Shown here: one piece after another, positions 21,174 to 25,824 of the stretch
Numbering within the stretch: the first letter of the stretch is position 1
Layout of the letters: every line of letters starts with the position of its first letter
Origin: a virus
Reading direction: 5' to 3' (one strand)
DNA: 25,824 nucleotides
IMG/VR virus record: IMGVR_UViG_3300032282_002475
Location: 1-25,824 of that record
Notes under the pieces: generated by a model
Database searches by the model: none
What the model was told of the DNA's origin: nothing
The model's input: the letters and a program-made list of their open reading frames with translations, nothing else
Made by a program: the position numbers and the translations under genes

Positions 21174-21425
21174 ATGGCAATGGATATCAGTTCGTATGAC
21201 GATTTCAAGGCTGCCGTCACCACGGCAGTTGTCGCACAGGGACGTACCCGCAGCCAAGTCGCACGCGACCTCGAGCAGCAGGGCAGGCTTCGCGCCCACA
21301 CCGTAATGTGCCTGCTGTCCACCGCCCCGGTCATCGGGAAGCGAACCGCCACGTTCGATTCAGCCATCACACTTGCCGATGCAGCAGGACTCCGCATCAC
21401 CCTCACCCCAAAGGAAACCACGTAA
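21174..21425 (+). CDS. Small HTH-like regulator candidate
   Basis: 83 residues from ATG 21174 (or ATG 21180). SSYDDFKAAVTTAVVAQGRT, then SQVARDLEQQGRLRAHTVMC, TATFDSAITLADAAGLRITL. The helix pattern and the ending TFDSAITLADAAGL resemble small phage proteins related to XRE-type regulators, weakly. The stop TAA shares its last base with the next ATG (TAATG), so the following gene is coupled to it. Confidence 0.6.
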   Translation: MAMDISSYDDFKAAVTTAVVAQGRTRSQVARDLEQQGRLRAHTVMCLLSTAPVIGKRTATFDSAITLADAAGLRITLTPKETT

Positions 21426-21571
21426 TGCCCAGCAAGTCACCCGCCCAGCGACGCCTCATGGCGGCCGCCGCCCACAGCCGCAGCTTCGCCAAGAAGGTCG
21501 GCATCCCCATGTCCGTCGCCAAGAAGTTCAACCGCGCAGACGTGAAGGCCAAGGGCCGAAAGCGCAAGTGA
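21425..21571 (+). CDS. 48-residue basic phage protein
   Basis: MPSKSPAQRRLMAAAAHSRS, then FAKKVGIPMSVAKKFNRADV and a basic end. The start SPAQRRLMAAAAH is a recurring signature of small conserved phage proteins near packaging genes. Starts at the shared base of the TAATG junction. Role unknown. Confidence 0.65.
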   Translation: MPSKSPAQRRLMAAAAHSRSFAKKVGIPMSVAKKFNRADVKAKGRKRK

Positions 21572-21822
21572 CCAGACTCGCGGCCTACGGCGAGAACGGC
21601 CGCCGCGTCGGTGAAACACATCACAATGCCACGATCCCCGAGGCCATCGTCCAAGAAATCCGGGAGCTCCACGAAGAACACCGATGGGGCTATCGTCGTA
21701 TCGCCAAAGCCCTCGGACTCCGCTGGACCACTGTCAGCAAGATTTGTCGATATCAGCGCCGTGCCTCTCTCCCAGCCGACTGGAAACGCCCCCGTCAAGC
21801 GAAAGGTCGGCCGGCCGCCTGA
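21568..21822 (+). CDS. HTH DNA-binding protein, 84 residues
   Basis: GTG 21568 overlaps the previous TGA (GTGA). Residues about 24-60: IPEAIVQEIRELHEEHRWGY, then RRIAKALGLRWTTVSKICRY, a helix-turn-helix of the resolvase/HTH-7 kind. The start is preceded by basic residues of the earlier gene. Such proteins occur just before terminase genes and may be regulators or packaging-related DNA binders; the role is unproven. Its end overlaps the start of terS. Confidence 0.6.
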   Translation: MTRLAAYGENGRRVGETHHNATIPEAIVQEIRELHEEHRWGYRRIAKALGLRWTTVSKICRYQRRASLPADWKRPRQAKGRPAA

Positions 21823-22195
21823 ACCAGTGCCAGAGCACCACGCCGCCGATCTCATCGCGTGGCTCTCCAACGGAAAGCCACTCCGAGAATGGTGCCGGCA
21901 GGATGGAAGGCCGCATTTCACTGCGGTTTACGATTGGATGGATAAGGACGAAGAATTCGCTCTACGCATCGCACGCGCACGCGAGGACGGCCACGACGTA
22001 ATCGCTGACCAATGCGTGACCCTCGCCGACACCCAGCCCGTTGACCAGGTCGAGGTGGCATGGCGCAGGCTTCAGGTTGAGACACGCCTAAAGCTCCTCG
22101 CCAAGTGGAACCCCAAGAAATACGGCGACAGGCAGCAGCTTGAGCATGGCGGCGGGGTCATCCTGAACGTCATCACGGGCGTCCCCGATGCGTAA
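21761..22195 (+). CDS. terS: Terminase small subunit
   Basis: 144 residues from GTG 21761, chosen because an upstream extension to GTG 21611 or ATG 21626 would overlap the HTH gene with Ser/Pro-rich, shadow-like sequence. Residues: VKRKVGRPPEPVPEHHAADL, an HTH-like helix pair (GKPLREWCRQDG, HFTAVYDWMDKDEEFALRIA), a helix REDGHDVIADQCVTLADT, then TRLKLLAKWNPKKYGDRQQL, the ending typical of Sf6 gp1-type small terminases. It binds phage DNA and recruits TerL for packaging. It overlaps terL by eight bases. The start is less certain than the identity; there is no strong ribosome site. Confidence 0.75.
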   Translation: MPLSQPTGNAPVKRKVGRPPEPVPEHHAADLIAWLSNGKPLREWCRQDGRPHFTAVYDWMDKDEEFALRIARAREDGHDVIADQCVTLADTQPVDQVEVAWRRLQVETRLKLLAKWNPKKYGDRQQLEHGGGVILNVITGVPDA

Positions 22196-23531
22196 GACCA
22201 TCCGCCTCGGCTACGAGCCGCGGGCATGGCAGCGTCGATGCCACCTTGAGCGCCGACGGTTCACCGTCCTTGCCCTGCACCGACGCGCCGGCAAGACCGA
22301 ACTCGCCCTCATGGAACTCCTCCACCGGGCGGTGAAATGCACCTCGGACCTCGGATTCTTTGTGTACGTGGCCCCGTTCCTGAAGCAGGCCAAGGCCATC
22401 GCATGGGCGCGGCTCAAGCAGAAGCTCGACCCGTTTATCCGCACCGGGTCCGTGGACATCAACGAGGCCGACCTTGCCGTCACGTTCAAGTCGAACAAAG
22501 CAACGATCCGCCTGTTCGGCGGCGACAACCCGGACGCCCTCCGTGGCGTTCGGCTCGACGGATGCGTCATCGACGAGGTCGCGCAGATCAAGCCAGAAGT
22601 ATGGGAGGCCATCATCCAGCCAGCCCTCTCCGATCGACAGGGGTGGGCGCTGTTCATCGGCACGCCCGCAGGAATCAACCTGTTCAGCGAGCTGTACTAC
22701 CGCGCCGCAAGCGGCTCCCTTGAGGACTGGTATGCGGCGAAGTACACGGTCTACGATACCGACGCCCTCGCGCCCGACGAGGTCAAGCGCCTCGAGCGCG
22801 ACATGCCAGAGGCGGCGTTTGCACGCGAGTACCTGTGCGATTTCAGCGCCGCCGGCGACGATCAGCTCATTGCCCTCGCCGACGCCGAGAATGCCGCGCA
22901 GCGCGAATACCAGGACGGCGACATCGTCGACCAGCCCCTCATCGTGGGCGTGGACCCGGCCAGGTTCGGGGATGACCGCAGCGTGATCGTCCTGCGCCAG
23001 GGGCTACGCATGGAGCCTCCCATCGTCCACCACGGGATCGACAACATGGCGCTCGCCGCAGCCATCGCCAACATCATCGAGGACCGCGACCCGGACGCCG
23101 TATTCATCGACGCAGGGGCAGGTGCCGGCGTGATCGACCGCCTACGGCAACTTGGCTACGACGTGACTGAGGTCGCGTTCGGCGGAAAGGCCACCTATGC
23201 CAACCTGTTCGTGAACAAGCGCACCGAGATGTGGTGGGCCATACGCGAGTGGATACAGGCGGGCGGCTCGATCCCCAACGACATCACGCTGAAGCAGGAG
23301 ATCAGCACCCCGATCTACTGGTACGACGCCGCCGGCAAGCGCGTGCTCGAGTCGAAGGACGAGATCAAGAAGCGGCTCCAGGGCGGCGGCAGCCCGGACA
23401 TGGCCGACGCGCTCTGCCTCACGTTCGCGTACCCAGTCGCCAAGATGCTGCCGCGTGAGGTACGCGAGAAGCTCGATCATCGCCCAACGGACTACGACCC
23501 GTATGAGGAGATCAGTACCCGTAACCGCTAG
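22188..23531 (+). CDS. terL: Terminase large subunit (packaging ATPase-nuclease)
   Basis: 447 residues. ATPase: Walker A R32-R-A-G-K-T37 (ALHRRAGKTE), Walker B D129-E130 (GCVIDEVAQ), and a following GTPAG coupling motif. Nuclease: D256 (GVDPARFGDD), D308 (FIDAGAGAG), D404 and D407 (GSPDMADAL) supply the acidic metal ligands of the RNase-H-like fold. Length and order match small podovirus/Sf6-type TerL. It cuts concatemers and pumps DNA into the prohead through the portal encoded downstream. It overlaps terS by eight bases. The last codons run into the 14-bp repeat at 23514. Confidence 0.93.
   Translation: MRKTIRLGYEPRAWQRRCHLERRRFTVLALHRRAGKTELALMELLHRAVKCTSDLGFFVYVAPFLKQAKAIAWARLKQKLDPFIRTGSVDINEADLAVTFKSNKATIRLFGGDNPDALRGVRLDGCVIDEVAQIKPEVWEAIIQPALSDRQGWALFIGTPAGINLFSELYYRAASGSLEDWYAAKYTVYDTDALAPDEVKRLERDMPEAAFAREYLCDFSAAGDDQLIALADAENAAQREYQDGDIVDQPLIVGVDPARFGDDRSVIVLRQGLRMEPPIVHHGIDNMALAAAIANIIEDRDPDAVFIDAGAGAGVIDRLRQLGYDVTEVAFGGKATYANLFVNKRTEMWWAIREWIQAGGSIPNDITLKQEISTPIYWYDAAGKRVLESKDEIKKRLQGGGSPDMADALCLTFAYPVAKMLPREVREKLDHRPTDYDPYEEISTRNR
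23514..23527 (+). repeat. 14-bp repeat, copy 2
   Basis: AGTACCCGTAACCG, identical to 6750-6763, here inside the last codons of terL, with the stop CTAG immediately after. Confidence 0.45.
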
Positions 23532-23547
23532 ACGGAGGTCTACAGTC

Positions 23548-23994
23548 ATGGTCAGGCAGGCAACCGAGCAGGACATCGACCAATTGACCGCAATGGCCCG
23601 CGATTTCATCGGCTACAGCGCGTACGGCACGATGATCGAGCCGTCCGACGATGACATTCGTACGGGCATTTCGACAATTGTCCGCTCTGGCGGCATGTTC
23701 GTCGCGGAGGTCGAAGGCAAGGTGGTCGGAGCCATCGCCGGTGCCATCGCGCCTATGTGGTTTGCGCCGAGCATCCTGTGCGCCATTGAACTGGCCTGGT
23801 GGGTGGAACCTGCTCATCGAATGACGCGCATCCCGTTCCGCCTCATGGCGGCGCTCGAGGTATGGGCAAAGGACGCAGGCGCGAAGTTCCTGTGCATGAG
23901 CGAACTCGTCGTGGACGGCGAAACGCCCATCGCCAAGATGCTCGCCCGCATGGGATACGTCAACACTGAACGCTCTCACGTGAAGGAGATTTGA
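23548..23994 (+). CDS. GNAT-fold acetyltransferase-like protein
   Basis: 148 residues; GGAGG lies 9 bases before ATG 23548. Layout fits GNAT: RQATEQDIDQLTAMARDFIG at the start, central strands GMFVAEVEGKVVGAIAGAIA, ELAWWVEPAHRM as the motif A strand, and a helix ALEVWAKDAGAKFLCMSELV followed by LARMGYV. The motif A loop (normally R/Q-x-x-G-x-G/A) reads HRMTRIPFRL without Gly, so acetyl-CoA binding may be altered. GNAT genes between terL and portal are common in podoviruses. It starts 16 bases after terL and ends one base before the next gene. Confidence 0.75.
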   Translation: MVRQATEQDIDQLTAMARDFIGYSAYGTMIEPSDDDIRTGISTIVRSGGMFVAEVEGKVVGAIAGAIAPMWFAPSILCAIELAWWVEPAHRMTRIPFRLMAALEVWAKDAGAKFLCMSELVVDGETPIAKMLARMGYVNTERSHVKEI

Positions 23995-23995
23995 C

Positions 23996-24340
23996 ATGGC
24001 AGCGATTTCGTCCATCCTCGCAGGCATTGCAGCCGGCGCAGCAGCAGCAGGAACGGGGTACGCCATCGTTGCCGGCGAGCGCGGTGCGTCGATGCAGAAG
24101 CAGGCAATGAGCCAGCAGCGGCAGGCGCAGGACGCCGCCGCGGCGCAGGCACGCAGCCAGCAACGCCGTAGCCAGCAGGCAATGGCCGCCGCCAACCGCG
24201 CCGAGCCCGCCGTCGCCGACATCATGGGACGTGCCGCCGCCGAGATGGGTGGCGGCCCCTCGAGCACCATGCTCACCGGGCCGATGGGCGTGAACCCGCA
24301 GGATCTCCAGCTTGGCCGCACCTCTCTTCTTGGGGGCTGA
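23996..24340 (+). CDS. Small conserved podovirus protein beside the portal
   Basis: 114 residues. Hydrophobic N-terminus (ISSILAGIAAGAAAAGTGYA), a Gln/Ala/Arg-rich coiled coil (MQKQAMSQQRQAQDAAAAQA, then AQARSQQRRSQQAMA), and a C-terminal SSTMLTGPMGVNPQDLQLGR TSLLGG segment. The LTGP-GV/LLGG ending is characteristic of small proteins next to podovirus portals, which may be minor capsid or ejection proteins. The TGA stop is directly followed by the portal ATG. Confidence 0.7.
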   Translation: MAAISSILAGIAAGAAAAGTGYAIVAGERGASMQKQAMSQQRQAQDAAAAQARSQQRRSQQAMAAANRAEPAVADIMGRAAAEMGGGPSSTMLTGPMGVNPQDLQLGRTSLLGG

Positions 24341-25824
24341 ATGAGCGAATACACCGGAGACAGCTCGTCGTATCCCGGCGCTCCCACGCGGGATCGACTG
24401 TTCACCCGGTGGGGTCAGCTCAAGAGCGAGCGGGCGTCGTGGTACGCGCACTGGCAGGAGCTCACCTCCTACATCCTGCCGCGCAACGGGCGCTACTTCC
24501 GCCAAGACCGCGACCGCGGATACCGCCGCCACAACAACATCTACGACTCCACGGGCACCCGTGCCCTGCGTGTCCTCGGCGCAGGCATGATGTCGGGCGC
24601 AACCTCGCCGGCACGGCAGTGGTTCCGCCTTGCCACGCCGGACCCGGAGCTCAACTCCTACGATCCGGTCAAGCTCTGGCTCGATGACGTAACCAAGCGC
24701 ATGCAGCGCGTGTTCCAGAAGTCGAACACCTACAACGCGCTGCACCAGATGTACGAAGAGCTCGGCTGCTTCGGCACCGCTGCGACCGTCCTGCTCCCCG
24801 ACTACCAGAACGTCATCCACCACTACCCGCTGACCTGCGGCGAGTACTGCATCTCGACCGACGCGAAGGGCCGTGTCTGCACCCTGTACCGCGAGTTCGA
24901 GATGACCGTCTCGCAGATGGTCAAGGAGTTTGGCCTCGAGAAGTGCAGCGTGTCCGTGCAGAACATGTACCGCACCGGGAACCTCGACCAGTGGGTGCCC
25001 GTGATCCACGCCATCGAGCCTCGCGCCGACCGCGACATCGGCAAGCGCGACGCCAAGAACATGCCGTGGGGTTCGTATTACTTCGAGGTCGGCGGCGAGG
25101 AAGGCGTGTTCCTGCGCGAGAGCGGGTTTCAGTACTTCCCGGCGCTCTGCCCGCGTTGGTCGGTAGTTGGCGGCGACATCTACGGCAACAGCCCAGGCAT
25201 GGAGGCGCTCGGAGACATCAAGCAGCTCCAGCACGAGCAGCTCCGCAAGGCGCAGGCCATCGACTACCAGACCAAGCCGCCGCTTCAGGTGCCGGCGTCC
25301 ATGAAGAACCGCGACGTGGAGACGCTACCGGGTGGCGTGTCGTACTACGACGGGCAGTCGAACGGGATCAAGACCGCGTTCGAGGTGAACCTGAACCTTC
25401 AGTACCTGCTGAACGACATCATGGACTGCCGCGAGCGCGTGCGCGGATCGTTCTATGCCGACCTGTTCCTGATGTTGTCCAATATCCCGAACAGCAGAAT
25501 GACCGCTACCGAGGTTGCAGAGCGTCACGAGGAGAAACTCCTCATGCTCGGCCCGGTCCTCGAGCGCCTGCATAACGAACTGTTGTCTCCGCTAGTGGAC
25601 ATCACGTTCAATCGCATGGTCGCGTCCGGCGCAATCCCGCCGGCACCGCAGGAATTGCAGGGTATGGACCTGAACGTCGAGTTCGTCAGCATGCTGGCGC
25701 AGGCGCAACGTGCCATTGGCACCAACGCCGTGGACCGCTTCGTCGGGAACCTTGGTGCCATTGCCCGCATGAAGCCGGACATCCTCGACAAGTTCGACCA
25801 GGACCAGTGGGCCGACGTGTACGC
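24341..25824 (+). CDS. Head-tail connector portal protein (partial, 3' end outside window)
   Basis: Begins at ATG 24341 directly after the previous stop and stays open to the right edge, about 494 codons. N-terminal: TRDRLFTRWGQLKSERASWY, HWQELTSYILPRNGRYF, then NIYDSTGTRALRVLGAGMMS GATSPARQWF. Later: SPGMEALGDIKQLQHEQLRK, the helix block of podovirus connectors, and MTATEVAERHEEKLLMLGPV. These match the podovirus head-tail connector family (gp8 type of T7-like phages). It forms the dodecameric ring at one capsid vertex, through which TerL packages DNA and the tail attaches. About the last 40-80 residues are missing. Confidence 0.92.
   Translation, partial: MSEYTGDSSSYPGAPTRDRLFTRWGQLKSERASWYAHWQELTSYILPRNGRYFRQDRDRGYRRHNNIYDSTGTRALRVLGAGMMSGATSPARQWFRLATPDPELNSYDPVKLWLDDVTKRMQRVFQKSNTYNALHQMYEELGCFGTAATVLLPDYQNVIHHYPLTCGEYCISTDAKGRVCTLYREFEMTVSQMVKEFGLEKCSVSVQNMYRTGNLDQWVPVIHAIEPRADRDIGKRDAKNMPWGSYYFEVGGEEGVFLRESGFQYFPALCPRWSVVGGDIYGNSPGMEALGDIKQLQHEQLRKAQAIDYQTKPPLQVPASMKNRDVETLPGGVSYYDGQSNGIKTAFEVNLNLQYLLNDIMDCRERVRGSFYADLFLMLSNIPNSRMTATEVAERHEEKLLMLGPVLERLHNELLSPLVDITFNRMVASGAIPPAPQELQGMDLNVEFVSMLAQAQRAIGTNAVDRFVGNLGAIARMKPDILDKFDQDQWADVY

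Noticed and set aside
23960-25234. Leftward open frame of 424 codons
   Set aside because: Antisense to the portal gene; shadow of biased codons.
1-25824. CRISPR array, diversity-generating retroelement, integrase or insertion sequence
   Set aside because: No spaced direct repeats, no reverse transcriptase or variable/template repeat pair, no integrase or transposase reading frame was seen.

Overview
The window is part of the genome of a short-tailed (podovirus-type) tailed phage or related prophage. It is GC-rich with low-GC patches, which suggests a GC-rich bacterial host, possibly a proteobacterium; the host cannot be named from the sequence. Evidence for a podovirus is a head-tail connector portal, a T7-gp17-like tailspike N-terminus, a giant polyvalent virion protein and a TerS-TerL-GNAT-portal order. 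Coding frames run off both ends: a giant virion protein on the left and the portal on the right. No scaffold, major capsid or tail-tube genes are present. The simplest reading is a circularly permuted or circular genome whose missing head/tail block lies between the right and left edges.

Layout. (1) 1-12297, + strand: giant polyvalent protein with a zincin motif, tailspike with a beta-helix, remnant of a second tailspike, XhlA-like holin candidate, a structural-looking protein, an SGNH-type esterase, a lipoprotein-like membrane protein and a 36-residue membrane peptide. (2) 12376-17033, - strand: a tightly overlapping 13-gene early operon (Gp157-like protein, Bet/RecT-type annealase, RusA resolvase, an HTH regulator and many small orphans). 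It ends in an intrinsic terminator and has a near-perfect internal sigma70-type promoter. (3) 17034-17170: AT-rich divergent control region. (4) 17171-18816, + strand: metallophosphoesterase, two small basic proteins and a mini-zincin. (5) 18834-19409, - strand: one lone gene. (6) 19410-19915: largely non-coding, with two extended -10 promoters, two terminators of opposite polarity and several strong inverted repeats. (7) 19916-21166, + strand: replication-like genes, including a DUF1376 protein whose gene contains an in-register 11-bp iteron array. (8) 21174-25824, + strand: small DNA-binding proteins, terminase subunits, GNAT protein, small virion protein and portal.

How the genes may work together. 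No polymerase, helicase or SSB gene is visible, so replication probably relies on host enzymes. They could be recruited by the DUF1376 protein and its neighbour at an origin inside the DUF1376 gene, by analogy with lambda O/P. Bet, RusA and Gp157 would form the recombination module. Bet has an extra C-terminal domain and ends in DDLPF, and the DUF1376 protein ends in DSLPF. Both endings resemble the C-terminal tip of bacterial SSB.

Most notable: the iteron array with its structured upstream region, the two SSB-tip-like tails, the low-GC module apparently inserted into the giant protein, the 29-bp repeat linking the tailspike to a tailspike remnant, and a promoter-structure-terminator unit at 19412-19638 whose core resembles part of a cobalamin riboswitch. 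All assignments were made by eye; no database search was run.
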